From positions 198,773 to 262,772 of the forward strand of contig JADJYX010000020.1 of the NCBI GenBank assembly GCA_016719535.1: a stretch of DNA of 64,000 bases, given 5' to 3'. A program made the translations under genes and the position numbers. The notes beneath the pieces were generated by a model, which had not been told where the DNA came from, ran no database searches, and saw nothing but the letters and a program-made list of their open reading frames with translations. Positions within the stretch are counted from its first letter, which is position 1. The number at the start of each line of letters is the position of its first letter. Below are positions 19,081-27,867 of this stretch, in pieces. The DNA is from Rubrivivax sp. Its GTDB lineage: Bacteria > Pseudomonadota > Gammaproteobacteria > Burkholderiales > Burkholderiaceae_C.

Positions 19081-20103
19081 GTGAGCAGTGCCAGGGGCTT
19101 GAAGTCGTTGTGGGTGGTGATCGCTGCGCTGGCCCTGGTGCTGTCGGCCGATGTGATGGCAGCCGGCAAGTCCAAATCCAAAAGGGACAGTGCCCGGCCC
19201 ACAACCGTCAAGACGGTGCGCACCGCGAAGGCACCCCGAGCGGCCAAGGCCGGCGTCAGCGCCCGCCGCGTGGCCGCCGTCAAGGTGGTGCCGCATCGGC
19301 CGTCGCTGGGCGAGAGCCAGGGCCTGCGTGGCACCGACGATCCGCTCGACCTCAAGTCCAGCGTCGCCCTGGTCGTCGACCAGGACACCAACCAGGTGCT
19401 GTTCAGCAAGAACCCGCTGGCGGTGTTGCCGATCGCATCGATCACCAAGCTGATGACCGCGATGGTGGTCACCGAGGCCGGGCTCGACCTCGACGAGCCG
19501 ATCACCGTCACCGCCGACGACATCGACACCGAGAAGGGCAGCCGCTCGCGCCTGAAGGTCGGCACGCAGCTGTCGCGCGGCGAGATGCTGCACCTGGCGC
19601 TGATGGCGTCGGAAAACCGCGCGGCGAATGCGCTCGGGCGCCACTTTCCCGGCGGGCTGCAGGCTTTCGTGGCAGCGATGAATGCCACCGCGCAGCGCCT
19701 GGGCATGAGCGATACCCGCTATGTCGAGCCCACGGGGCTGTCGAGCCAGAACCGTTCCAGTGCACGCGACCTCACGCTGCTGGTCAAGGCCGCCTATGCG
19801 CACCCGTTGATCCGCGACCTGTCGACCTCGCCCGAGGCCGAGTTCGAGGTGGGCAGCCGGCCGCAGCAGTTTCGCAATACGAACGGCCTGGTGCGCAACC
19901 CGGCGTGGGAGATCGGCCTGCAGAAGACCGGCTATATCGCCGAGGCCGGCCGCTGCGTGGTGATGCAGGCGCAGCTGGCGGGGCGCAAGCTGATCATGGT
20001 GCTGCTCGATTCCGCGGGCCGCTATTCGCGCATCGGCGATGCCGAGCGCATCCGCCAGTGGCTGGCCGAGCAGGCACTGCCGGCATCGCGCGCGGGCGGC
20101 TGA
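19081..20103 (+). CDS. pbpG: D-alanyl-D-alanine endopeptidase (PBP7 type)
   Basis: About 340 residues. An N-terminal signal segment (LWVVIAALALVLSADVMA) is followed by a Lys/Arg-rich linker and a low-molecular-mass penicillin-binding domain. Active-site motifs are all present: ASITK (SxxK), SEN (SxN) and QKTGYIAEAG (KTG). It cuts D-Ala-mDAP cross-links in periplasmic murein. Start is a GTG at 19081 or nine bases earlier; neither has a strong ribosome site. Convergent with the IclR gene. Confidence 0.88.
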   Translation: MSSARGLKSLWVVIAALALVLSADVMAAGKSKSKRDSARPTTVKTVRTAKAPRAAKAGVSARRVAAVKVVPHRPSLGESQGLRGTDDPLDLKSSVALVVDQDTNQVLFSKNPLAVLPIASITKLMTAMVVTEAGLDLDEPITVTADDIDTEKGSRSRLKVGTQLSRGEMLHLALMASENRAANALGRHFPGGLQAFVAAMNATAQRLGMSDTRYVEPTGLSSQNRSSARDLTLLVKAAYAHPLIRDLSTSPEAEFEVGSRPQQFRNTNGLVRNPAWEIGLQKTGYIAEAGRCVVMQAQLAGRKLIMVLLDSAGRYSRIGDAERIRQWLAEQALPASRAGG

Positions 20104-20124
20104 AGCCGCTGCCCCGCGCGGCCT

Positions 20125-20895
20125 TCAGCCCGCGCGGTGACCGAGTGACGCCGAGATCTGCGCCGCCGTCGCCTTCACCTTGTCGAGCCAGCCTTCTTCC
20201 AGCCGGTCGGCCGGTGCCGATACCGACAGCCCGGCGATCAGCTGGCCCTGGTCGTCGTAGATGCCGGCAGCCATGCAGCGCACGCCGAGTTCCAGTTCCT
20301 CGTCGTCGCGCGCAAAGCCCGACTGCCGCACATGGGCCAGCTCGCGCTCCAGCCGCGGCAGCTCGGTGATGCTGTTGCGGGTGTGGCCGGTGAGGCCGGT
20401 GCGGGTGGCGTAGGCCCGCACGCGCTGCGGGTCGTCGTGGGCGAGGAAGAGCTTGCCCACCGACGTCAGGTGCAGCGGCGCGCGTCCGCCGACGGCGCGC
20501 ACCACCTGCATGCCGGAGCGTTCGCTGTAGGTGCGTTCGACATAGACGATCTCGTCGCCCTGGCGCATCGACAGGTTGACCGGCTGGTGGGTGATCTTGT
20601 GCAGTTCGCGCATCGGGCCCATCGCGGCCTCGCGCACGTCCAGCCTCGCCTTCACCAGGTTGCCCAGTTCCAGCAGCCGCATGCCCAGCCGGTAGGTGCC
20701 CGATTGCGGCCGGTCCACCAGCCGACCGACCGCCAGATCGTTGAGGATGCGGTGCGTCGTCGACGGGTGCAGCCCGGTGGCCTCGCTGATCGCCTTCAGC
20801 GAGACCGGGTCGGGGTGGGCGGCCAGGGTGTCGAGGACCGCGAACATGCGCTCCAGCACCTGGATGGTCGGGGCATTCGGGTTCTTGGTGCTCAT
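20125..20895 (-). CDS. IclR-family transcriptional regulator
   Basis: A 256-residue regulator with an N-terminal winged helix (QVLERMFAVLDTLAAHPD, then SEATGLHPSTTHRILNDL) and a C-terminal effector domain (SVGKLFLAHDDPQRV, ELGVRCMAAGIYDDQGQ). Its ATG overlaps the hpnE stop by 4 bp (ATGA), so it is the last gene of a hopanoid-precursor operon. This makes it a candidate regulator of that operon, which would be an unusual job for the family. Effector unknown. Confidence 0.88.
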   Translation of the reverse strand: MSTKNPNAPTIQVLERMFAVLDTLAAHPDPVSLKAISEATGLHPSTTHRILNDLAVGRLVDRPQSGTYRLGMRLLELGNLVKARLDVREAAMGPMRELHKITHQPVNLSMRQGDEIVYVERTYSERSGMQVVRAVGGRAPLHLTSVGKLFLAHDDPQRVRAYATRTGLTGHTRNSITELPRLERELAHVRQSGFARDDEELELGVRCMAAGIYDDQGQLIAGLSVSAPADRLEEGWLDKVKATAAQISASLGHRAG

Positions 20896-22226
20896 GGCGG
20901 CCTGCGGTCTGACAGGGCGCTATTTTGCATCGTGGAAGTCAATGCCACGACGGCCCTGGCGCCGGCGCGCACGGCGCCTTCCAGCGTGGCCGGGTAGGGG
21001 CCGGCCACATGGTCACCCGCGGCGACCAGGCCGGGCGCGATGCGCATCGGTGGCCGCACCAGGCCCGGCGTGCTGCGGAAGGTGGCGCGGCGCTCGGCGA
21101 TCACGTCCTCGACCCGTGCCGCGCCGGCCGCCCAGCCCCAGCGGCCGAGCTCGCGCGCCGCCTGCGCCTGAATCGCTGCGGCGGTGGCGTCCAGGCCGCG
21201 CGCCACCCAGGGTGCGGCGCCGCTGACGACGAAGGCAAGACGCCCCGGCAGCCCGCCGAGCGCGCCATGGTCGAAGACATATTGCGCCGGCGCGTGCGCG
21301 TCCTCGGGCAGCGCCAGCATCGGCAGCGGCAGGCGCACCCCGGCGCAGTGGGCATAGACGGTCACGATGGGCTCGAAGCGCAGGCGGCCGGCCAGGGCCG
21401 ACCAGCCGGCATCGACCGGCTGCACCAGGCGTGCGGCCTCGCCCGCCGGGCAGGCCAGGATCACGCCGTCGAAGGGCTGGCCGTCGACGCGCCAGGTCGC
21501 GCCGTCACCTGTCAGCGCCATCACGCGCCGGCCGGGCTGCAGTTCGGCCCCGTGCGCGGCCAGCCAGCGTGCGGCCGGCTCGGGCAGCAGTTCGCGCAGC
21601 GGCCGCCGCGGCAGCAGCAGGTCACTGGCGCCACGGCCACCGAACAGGCCGTCGCGCAGCACGCGCAGGAAGATGGCGGCGCTGGCCTCGCGCGCCGGCG
21701 TATTGAGCGCGGCCACGCACAGGGGGTCGATCAGCAAGCGGCGCACGTCGGCGGGCAGACCGGCGCACAGCGCACCGACGCTGCGGTCGGGCTGGCAGCG
21801 AAAGCCGGCGGCCGCCCAGCGCCCACAGGTGGCCAGCAGCCGCAGCCCGTCGCCCCACGACCAGGCGTTGCAGCGCATCACGGCCGCCGTGAAGGCCCAG
21901 GCGGCCGGGCCGTTGGCCAGCTCCAGGCCACGGCCGTCGGCCCAGCGCAGCGCCAGCGGCCGGCGCAGCAGCACCTGTTCGGGGTCGACGCCGACGCGGC
22001 GCATCAGCGCCAGCGTCTCGCGGTAGGCGCCGATGAGGATGTGCTGGCCGTTGTCGAGGTCGCTGCCGGCGGTGCTGCGCGCGCGGCCGCCCCATTGCCG
22101 TGCCATCTCGAACAGGCTCACCCGGTGGCCGGTCTCGACGGCGGTGACGGCGGCACTCAGGCCGGCCCAGCCGCCACCGATCACCGCCAGGCGCAGCGGC
22201 CGTGCCGGCGCCGCGCGCTCGTTCAT
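20892..22226 (-). CDS. hpnE: Hydroxysqualene dehydroxylase (squalene-associated FAD enzyme)
   Basis: A 444-residue amine-oxidase-type flavoprotein. The dinucleotide-binding fold LAVIGGGWAGLSAAV is at the N-terminus, followed by GGRARSTAGSDLDNGQHILIG, a typical HpnE stretch. The end has PGLVAAGDHVAGPYPATLEGAV. HpnE reduces hydroxysqualene to squalene, last step of the HpnCDE route. ATG 22226 overlaps the hpnD stop by 4 bp. Confidence 0.9.
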   Translation of the reverse strand: MNERAAPARPLRLAVIGGGWAGLSAAVTAVETGHRVSLFEMARQWGGRARSTAGSDLDNGQHILIGAYRETLALMRRVGVDPEQVLLRRPLALRWADGRGLELANGPAAWAFTAAVMRCNAWSWGDGLRLLATCGRWAAAGFRCQPDRSVGALCAGLPADVRRLLIDPLCVAALNTPAREASAAIFLRVLRDGLFGGRGASDLLLPRRPLRELLPEPAARWLAAHGAELQPGRRVMALTGDGATWRVDGQPFDGVILACPAGEAARLVQPVDAGWSALAGRLRFEPIVTVYAHCAGVRLPLPMLALPEDAHAPAQYVFDHGALGGLPGRLAFVVSGAAPWVARGLDATAAAIQAQAARELGRWGWAAGAARVEDVIAERRATFRSTPGLVRPPMRIAPGLVAAGDHVAGPYPATLEGAVRAGARAVVALTSTMQNSALSDRRPP

Positions 22227-23083
22227 CGACCCCGCCAGCGCGTGCGCGCCGCGATCCACAGCTTGCGCAGCGGCGTCAGCGAGGTGCGCTGGTGCAGCAC
22301 CTGGAAGCCCTGGCGCTCGATTTCGCGCAGCAGCGTGCGGTAGATGTTGGCCATCATCAGGCCCGGGTTCTGCGCCACCCGGTCGGCCGCCGGCAGCAGC
22401 GCCAGCGCCTCGTCGTAGGTGGCATGCGCGCGTGCGGCCTGAAAGTGCATCAGCGCCTGGAAGCGCTCGCTGTAGCCCCAGGGCGATTCGCGCTTCAGGA
22501 TCTCGTTCGCCTTCACGTCGTGCGCCTGCAGCTCCGACATCGGCAGGTAGATGCGGCCGCGGCGCGCGTCCTCGCCGACGTCGCGGATGATGTTGGTCAG
22601 CTGCATCGCCAGGCCGAGCTTGTGCGCATATTGCAGCGTGGCCTCGGCGCTGTGGCCGAAGATGCGCGCCGCCACCTCGCCGACGACGCCGGCCACCAGG
22701 TCGCAGTAGCGGGCGAGGCCCGGGAAGTCGAGGAAGCGCGACTGTTCCAGGTCGACCTGGCAGCCGTCGATCACCGCGCTCAGGTGGTCGGCGCGGATGC
22801 CGAAGGGCACCAGGTGCGGCTGCAGGGCCAGCGTCACCGGATGCGACGGCGTGCCGGCGAACAGCGCCGCCACCTCGCGCCGCCACCACTGCAGCTTGGT
22901 GGCGGCCACGCCGGAGTCGCTGACCTCGTCGACGACGTCGTCGACCTCGCGGCAGAAGGCATAGAAGGCGGTGATGGCCGCGCGCCGCGGCGGCGGCAGG
23001 AAGAGGAAGGCGTAATAGAACGACGAGCCGCTCTTGGCGGCCTTCTGCTGGACATAGGCTTCGGGCGTCATGCGGGACGTCAT
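22223..23083 (-). CDS. hpnD: Presqualene diphosphate synthase
   Basis: A 286-residue squalene/phytoene-synthase-fold protein. The two aspartate-rich motifs are FCREVDDVVDEV and NIIRDVGEDARRGRIYLP, which bind diphosphate through magnesium. HpnD condenses two farnesyl diphosphates to presqualene diphosphate. ATG 23083 overlaps the hpnC stop by 4 bp; a second in-frame ATG four codons later is also possible. Length is normal for HpnD. Confidence 0.92.
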   Translation of the reverse strand: MTSRMTPEAYVQQKAAKSGSSFYYAFLFLPPPRRAAITAFYAFCREVDDVVDEVSDSGVAATKLQWWRREVAALFAGTPSHPVTLALQPHLVPFGIRADHLSAVIDGCQVDLEQSRFLDFPGLARYCDLVAGVVGEVAARIFGHSAEATLQYAHKLGLAMQLTNIIRDVGEDARRGRIYLPMSELQAHDVKANEILKRESPWGYSERFQALMHFQAARAHATYDEALALLPAADRVAQNPGLMMANIYRTLLREIERQGFQVLHQRTSLTPLRKLWIAARTRWRGR

Positions 23084-23958
23084 GCAGGGCGTGGGGCTGA
23101 CATGCGCAGCGCGCGCCACAGCAGCAGCGGCACATCGGCCTTGCCGACCGTCGGGCGCCGATGCAGGGTGTCGTGCTGCAGGGCTTCGATCCTGTCGAGG
23201 ATGCGCAGGCCGCCCTGCACGACCAGGCGCAGTTCCCAGCCGGCGCGGCCGGGCACGCGCAGCGCCAGCGGCGCGCCGCGCAGCATCAGCAGGCGCGCCC
23301 AGTCGCACAGCTCGCTCAGGCAGGCGCGCAGGCCGGGGCTGTCGCTCAGGGGTGCGCCGGTCGGCGGCGTCAGGCCGTGGCGGGCGAGGTCGGCGGCCGG
23401 CAGGTAGCTGCGGCCGCGCTGCTGGTCGCGGCCCAGGTCCTGCCAGAAGTTGATCAGCTGCAAGGCGGTGCAGATGGCGTCCGAGCGCGTCAGATCCGCC
23501 GCGTCGGTGATGCCGTAGAGGTGCAGCAGCAGGCGGCCGACCGGGTTGGCCGAGCGGCGGCAATAGTCGAGCAGCGCGGCGCGGTCGGGGTAGGGCGGGT
23601 TGTGCACGTCCTGCTCGAAGGCGCTCAGCAGGTCGTGCAGCAGCGGCACGGGCAGCGCGTGCCGCACCAGCATGCGGGCCAGGGGCTCGAACACGCCCGG
23701 CCAGCGGCCGCTCGCGGGTCGGCCGGCGACGGCTGCATCCAGGTCGGCGCGGAAGGCGGTCAGGTCCGCCAGGCGCTGGCTGGCCGGCGCATCGCCCTCG
23801 TCGGCCAGGTCGTCGGCCGTGCGCGCAAAGCCATAGATGGCCATGATCGCCGGCCGCAGGGCCGGCGGGCACAGCAGCGACGCCACCGGAAAGTTTTCGT
23901 AGTGATCCACGCCCACCGCGGCATTGTCACCGCGCCGTGCGTCCGGGGGCCGCGACAT
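23080..23958 (-). CDS. hpnC: Hydroxysqualene synthase
   Basis: A 292-residue paralogue of HpnD with the same fold. The first aspartate motif is ARTADDLADEGD; the second is QLINFWQDLGRDQQRGRSYLP. HpnC turns presqualene diphosphate into hydroxysqualene. ATG 23958 chosen; a GTG three codons upstream is possible. It is the first gene of hpnC-hpnD-hpnE-iclR, all joined by 4-bp overlaps. No squalene-hopene cyclase gene lies in the window. Confidence 0.9.
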   Translation of the reverse strand: MSRPPDARRGDNAAVGVDHYENFPVASLLCPPALRPAIMAIYGFARTADDLADEGDAPASQRLADLTAFRADLDAAVAGRPASGRWPGVFEPLARMLVRHALPVPLLHDLLSAFEQDVHNPPYPDRAALLDYCRRSANPVGRLLLHLYGITDAADLTRSDAICTALQLINFWQDLGRDQQRGRSYLPAADLARHGLTPPTGAPLSDSPGLRACLSELCDWARLLMLRGAPLALRVPGRAGWELRLVVQGGLRILDRIEALQHDTLHRRPTVGKADVPLLLWRALRMSAPRPA

Positions 23959-24004
23959 GCACGCCACCGGATCGCGCGCAGGCGCGGGTGCGGGCCGACG
24001 CCGG

Positions 24005-25924
24005 TTAAGGCAGGACGAACTCGCGCAGCGGCCGGTAGCCGGCCTTGTCCATCAGTTCGTCCCAGCGCGCCGGCAGCCGGATTTCCCGCATCGCCTGGCC
24101 GGGCCCGCCGGCCAGGATCTGCACCTTGTTGCGCGACGGATCCCCGCAGACGATGAATTCGAGCATGCCGGCAGCCGGCACCGTTTCGATCGCTTCCCAG
24201 CCCGCAGGCCGGGGGTACCACGGCGGCAGCCTGCCGGGTTCGGACTTGCCGCTGGCCAGCGCCCTGGCGTACTCGGCCTCGAAGGAGCGGGTCACCCGGC
24301 CATAGGAGCCGTTGACCTGCGAGAAGGTCGCCTCGTGCGTGGTCACGCGTGCGGTCCGCACCAGGTCCTGCCGCAACCCGCGCCGGGTGTAGCCGCCCTC
24401 GGCGAGGATCCTGGCCACGCCGGGCTCGATCAGCAGGTAGCGCCGGCTCATGCCGGTGAAGCCGCTGGCCAGCGCCTCGGTCTGCGTGATGCCGTAGGCC
24501 ATGATCTGCATCAGCAGCTTGGGGTCGGATGTCGAGGGCACGAGGTTGCGGCCCCAGACGGTGCTGTTGCCGGCCGAGACGGTATTGGCGTGCCGCGCGA
24601 AGCCCTTCTCCACATGGTGCGGCTCCCAGCCCACGGCCTGGGTGGCGGCTTCGTCCTCGGCCAGGAACCACGATGCGGCCTTGCCGAAACTGCCCATCTG
24701 CGTCTCCTTGATGCGCAGGCCGGCGATGTTGCGCTCGATCAGGCTCATCGTGCGGCCCAGGACGCTGTTTACCGGGTGGGCGATCAGGCCCTGGCCGTGG
24801 TCGATGCCGAGCTGGCGCGCCAGCGGCCCGTTGACCCAGAAGAAGTTGGTGAAGCCATGCGTGCTGGCACCGTGGTTGCCGTACCGGAAGGCCGGGTCGG
24901 CGATCGCCTGCACCGCGGCGATCAGCAGCGGCATGTGCTCGGGACGGGCGCCGGCCATGACGGCGTTGACGGCGATGTTCCACGGCGTGGCCTGCAGGTT
25001 CGCCGGCGGCAGCACCGCGATGGGGTCGCCGGCGGCGTGGTCGGTATAGGCCAGGAAGGCCTCGACGCGTTCGCGCGTCGGCGGGGTGATCGCCAGGCCG
25101 TCGCTCCAGCCGCGATCGGCGAAGTAGCGGTTGGTGTCGTCGACCGAGCCGACGAAGGCGACCTCCGCCGGGTCCCGCTTCAGCGGCGAGGCGCTCGTCG
25201 CCGGCAGCGGCCGGGTCAGCACCTCGATGACGCGGGGCACCACGATCGCGAGCGTCTTTTCGCGCAGCTGGGCGTCGGTCTCGAGGTCGAAGGGATCGGG
25301 GTAGAGGGCCACCTGCAGCGACGGGATGCCGGCGTCGCGCGCCATCGTGCGTGCCTGTTCGTCGAAACCGGGGTTGGTCACGATCACGGCGGGGATGCCG
25401 CTGCGCTCGGCCAGGACCGCGGCGTGGTTGGCCCGCGGGGTGCAGATGCCGCAACCGCCGTTGCCGGTGACCACGGCGTCGCAGCGCCTGCCTTTCAGCG
25501 CCGCCTGCAGGGCGTCGGACAGGCGCGTCGGCATGCCGTGCGGTTCGGGCAGCGGTGCCACGGGCAGGGCGGTGTATGGAACGATCGCGGCGTCTGGATA
25601 GCGCTGCTTCAGTGCCTCGCCGATGACGGGCAGGGTCACGTCGGCCTTGAAGGCGTGGTTCCAGACCATGCAGACCGTCTTGCCGGCCAGCGTGTCGAGC
25701 CGTGCCGCCATCGGCATCATCGTGACCATGCGCTCGCCCAGCGGGCTGACGACCCGGTAGACGGCCTCCGCCGGCGACCGCCATGCGGCCGTCAGCGGCA
25801 CGCCGTCCGACGTGCGTGCCGGCGCCACGCCCTGCCCGCTCGCGCCCGACACGAGGCCCGCCGCGAGGACGAACGCAGTCGTCCACAGGCGCGCGCAGAC
25901 GGACTTCAGCCCCCGCTTCGACAT
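24005..25924 (-). CDS. Large exported protein with a UGSC-like Cys motif
   Basis: A 639-residue protein of unknown function. The start MSKRGLKSVCARLW leads into a signal peptide (TTAFVLAAGLVSGASG). Residues about 75-215 resemble the UGSC (seleno)protein domain: VCMVWNHAFKADVTLPVI, then VVTGNGGCGICTPRANHAAV and GIPAVIVTNPGF, with Cys where selenoproteins have Sec. The C-terminal two thirds include GNHGASTHGFTNFFWVNGP and VSAGNSTVWGRNLVPS and match no family I can name. The neighbour 39 bp downstream of its start (25964) is another exported protein with a redox-type fold. A periplasmic thiol-based activity is an inference only. Confidence 0.6.
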   Translation of the reverse strand: MSKRGLKSVCARLWTTAFVLAAGLVSGASGQGVAPARTSDGVPLTAAWRSPAEAVYRVVSPLGERMVTMMPMAARLDTLAGKTVCMVWNHAFKADVTLPVIGEALKQRYPDAAIVPYTALPVAPLPEPHGMPTRLSDALQAALKGRRCDAVVTGNGGCGICTPRANHAAVLAERSGIPAVIVTNPGFDEQARTMARDAGIPSLQVALYPDPFDLETDAQLREKTLAIVVPRVIEVLTRPLPATSASPLKRDPAEVAFVGSVDDTNRYFADRGWSDGLAITPPTRERVEAFLAYTDHAAGDPIAVLPPANLQATPWNIAVNAVMAGARPEHMPLLIAAVQAIADPAFRYGNHGASTHGFTNFFWVNGPLARQLGIDHGQGLIAHPVNSVLGRTMSLIERNIAGLRIKETQMGSFGKAASWFLAEDEAATQAVGWEPHHVEKGFARHANTVSAGNSTVWGRNLVPSTSDPKLLMQIMAYGITQTEALASGFTGMSRRYLLIEPGVARILAEGGYTRRGLRQDLVRTARVTTHEATFSQVNGSYGRVTRSFEAEYARALASGKSEPGRLPPWYPRPAGWEAIETVPAAGMLEFIVCGDPSRNKVQILAGGPGQAMREIRLPARWDELMDKAGYRPLREFVLP

Positions 25925-25963
25925 GCGCTCTCCTTCGACTTCAAGACAAGAGGGCCGGGCCGC

Positions 25964-26503
25964 TCACCGCGGCGCCGGCTGCGCGACCGGCTCGCCGCCG
26001 ATCACGTTCAGGCCGAACTGGAACGGCGCCTGGCCGTTCAGGCACAGGTTCCAGTCGCAGATCTGGTAGACCACGCGTCCCTTCAGGTTGCGCGTGCCCG
26101 ACGCGGTGCCGGGCGCGAGCCGGATGGGTACGTCGATCGTCACCCTGCCTTCGTGGAAATCGGACTCGAGCACGCCCTCGCGCCGGTAGCGGGGTCTGGG
26201 CTCCACGATCGGCCCGGCGACCTCGGCGCCGTCGAACTCGAAGACCGTCTGCCGGCCCAGCAACGGTTTTCTCGCCGCCGGGTAGATGTGCCAGCGGGCG
26301 GGTGCCTCGAGGTCGAACGAGACGCGCACCGTCTCGCCGGGGCGGACCTCGGCCCTCGCGGGCCTGGCCGCGAGCACCTGGACGACCGGCCTGGCCGGCT
26401 CGGCGGCCTCGGCCAGCGGCATCGATGCGGTCAGTGCGACCAGGCCGCCGCCAAGGGTGAGCGCCTGGCCCGCGCGCAGGGCGAACCTTCGTTGCATGGG
26501 CAT
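25964..26503 (-). CDS. Exported DsbD N-terminal-domain-like protein
   Basis: A 179-residue protein. The N-terminus MPMQRRFALRAGQALTLGGG has an Arg-Arg pair and could be a Tat-type or ordinary signal. The mature part resembles the periplasmic alpha domain of DsbD (PF11412 type): ARWHIYPAARKPLLG and VVYQICDWNLCLNGQAPF, with the two cysteines of that domain in CDWNLC. It lacks the DsbD membrane and thioredoxin domains. It is immediately upstream of, and codirectional with, the UGSC-like protein and probably cotranscribed with it, so it may hand electrons to it or bind it. Confidence 0.65.
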   Translation of the reverse strand: MPMQRRFALRAGQALTLGGGLVALTASMPLAEAAEPARPVVQVLAARPARAEVRPGETVRVSFDLEAPARWHIYPAARKPLLGRQTVFEFDGAEVAGPIVEPRPRYRREGVLESDFHEGRVTIDVPIRLAPGTASGTRNLKGRVVYQICDWNLCLNGQAPFQFGLNVIGGEPVAQPAPR

Positions 26504-26639
26504 GGATTGTCTCGCGGCGGATGCCGGTCGCCGGGCCGACCATCGCGCAGCATGGGGCGGTCGCGTGTCGCCAGCATGAGCCGTTTGTGAAGCGGTGTGA
26601 GCGCTGTCGCTCGCCGAGCCCGTCGCGTACCGGTGTGGT

Positions 26640-26682
26640 TTGACAGATCACGCCGCCTTGTCTAAATTACTGACCAGTCAGT
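26640..26682 (+). promoter_or_regulatory. Sigma-70-like promoter with TetR-type operator
   Basis: TTGACA at 26640-26645, a 17-base spacer, then TAAATT at 26663-26668 form a near-consensus promoter. Immediately after lies the palindrome ACTGAC-CA-GTCAGT (26669-26682), resembling operators of TetR/AcrR-family efflux repressors. A repressor there would block the RND operon starting at 26742. No tetR-like gene is in the window. Confidence 0.65.
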
Positions 26683-26741
26683 CATTAAGACTGAATCGCC
26701 GCCCGCCCGACCCTTCACCACCGCTGCACCGCCTTGCCCCG

Positions 26742-27854
26742 ATGAATCGCCTTGCCCGCCTCGCCGTCGCCTCGATCGGCCTGCCGCTGCTGCTGGCCGC
26801 CTGCTCGCGGCCGGCGCCGCAACCCGAAGCCATTCGCACCGTGCGCACGCTGACGGTCGCGCCGGCCAGCGCCGCCGGCCAGCAGGAGCATGCCGCCGAG
26901 ATCCGCGCCCGCAGCGAGGTGCGGCTGGGCTTTCGCGTCGGCGGCAAGCTGCTGGCGCGCCCTGCCGAGGTCGGCCAGCGCGTAAGGGCCGGCGAGGTGC
27001 TGGCGCGCCTGGACCCCGAGGACCTGCGGCTGTCGCAACAGGCTGCTGCCGCCGCCGTGCAGGCGGCGCAGGTCAGTCACGATCTGAGCCTGGCCGACTT
27101 CAGGCGCTTCAAGGAATTGCGCGACCAGGGCTTCATCAGCGGCGCCGAGCTCGATCGTCGCGAAGCCGCGCTGAAGGCCGCGGCGGCGCAGCTCGAGCAG
27201 GCCCGCGCCCAGGCTGCGGTGCAGGGCAACCAGGCCGCCTATGCCACGCTGGTGGCGACGGCGCCGGGTGTGGTGGTGGCGGTGGAGGCCGAACCTGGCG
27301 CCGTGCTGGCCGCTGGCACGCCGGTGCTGCGGCTGGCACTGGACGGCCCCCGGGACGCCGTCTTCGCCGTGCCGGAGGACGCGGTGGCCGCGGCGCGTGC
27401 GCTGATCGGCAGGGCCGGCGCCGTGGGCGTCACGCTCTGGGGGGCGGGCGAGCGCTTGCCGGCCACGGTGCGCGAGGTGGCCGCTGCGGCCGACCCGGTG
27501 ACGCGCACCTTCCTCGTCAAGGCCGACCTGTCGGCGCCGCAGCTGCAGCTGGGCCAGACGGCCACGGTGACGATCGAGCTGCTGCCGGTGCCAGCGGCCA
27601 CGCTGCTGCCGCTGACGGCGGTGAAGGAACTCAAGGGCCGCTCGGCGGTCTGGGTGGTCGACCCCGCCAGCCAGGTGGTGCGCACGCGCGAGATCGAGGT
27701 CGGCGGCGCGCAGGGCAACGAGGTGATCGTGCGCAGCGGCCTGCGCGCGGGCGAACGGGTGGTGACCGCCGGCGTGCACGTGTTGACCGAGGGCCAGCAG
27801 GTCCGCCTTCAGGCCACCGCCGCGCCGGCCGCGGCCGCGGCGGCATCGCGTTGA
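26742..27854 (+). CDS. RND efflux periplasmic adaptor (membrane fusion) lipoprotein
   Basis: A 370-residue adaptor. Lipoprotein signal LPLLLAACS places a lipidated Cys at about 19. Hallmarks: EIRARSEVRLGFRVGGKLL (lipoyl half), an alpha-hairpin rich in Ala and Gln (about 90-155), the second lipoyl half and beta-barrel (TATVTIELLPVP). It links the inner-membrane pump to an outer-membrane channel. The pump gene follows after 13 bp. No outer-membrane factor gene is adjacent, so a shared TolC-like channel is likely. Confidence 0.92.
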   Translation: MNRLARLAVASIGLPLLLAACSRPAPQPEAIRTVRTLTVAPASAAGQQEHAAEIRARSEVRLGFRVGGKLLARPAEVGQRVRAGEVLARLDPEDLRLSQQAAAAAVQAAQVSHDLSLADFRRFKELRDQGFISGAELDRREAALKAAAAQLEQARAQAAVQGNQAAYATLVATAPGVVVAVEAEPGAVLAAGTPVLRLALDGPRDAVFAVPEDAVAAARALIGRAGAVGVTLWGAGERLPATVREVAAAADPVTRTFLVKADLSAPQLQLGQTATVTIELLPVPAATLLPLTAVKELKGRSAVWVVDPASQVVRTREIEVGGAQGNEVIVRSGLRAGERVVTAGVHVLTEGQQVRLQATAAPAAAAAASR

Positions 27855-27867
27855 GGCCGGGGTCACC

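Noticed and set aside
23924..26590. 888-codon plus-strand frame opposite the UGSC-like and DsbD-N-like genes
   Set aside because: Only long because of high GC; no recognisable domain and it spans two genes on the other strand.
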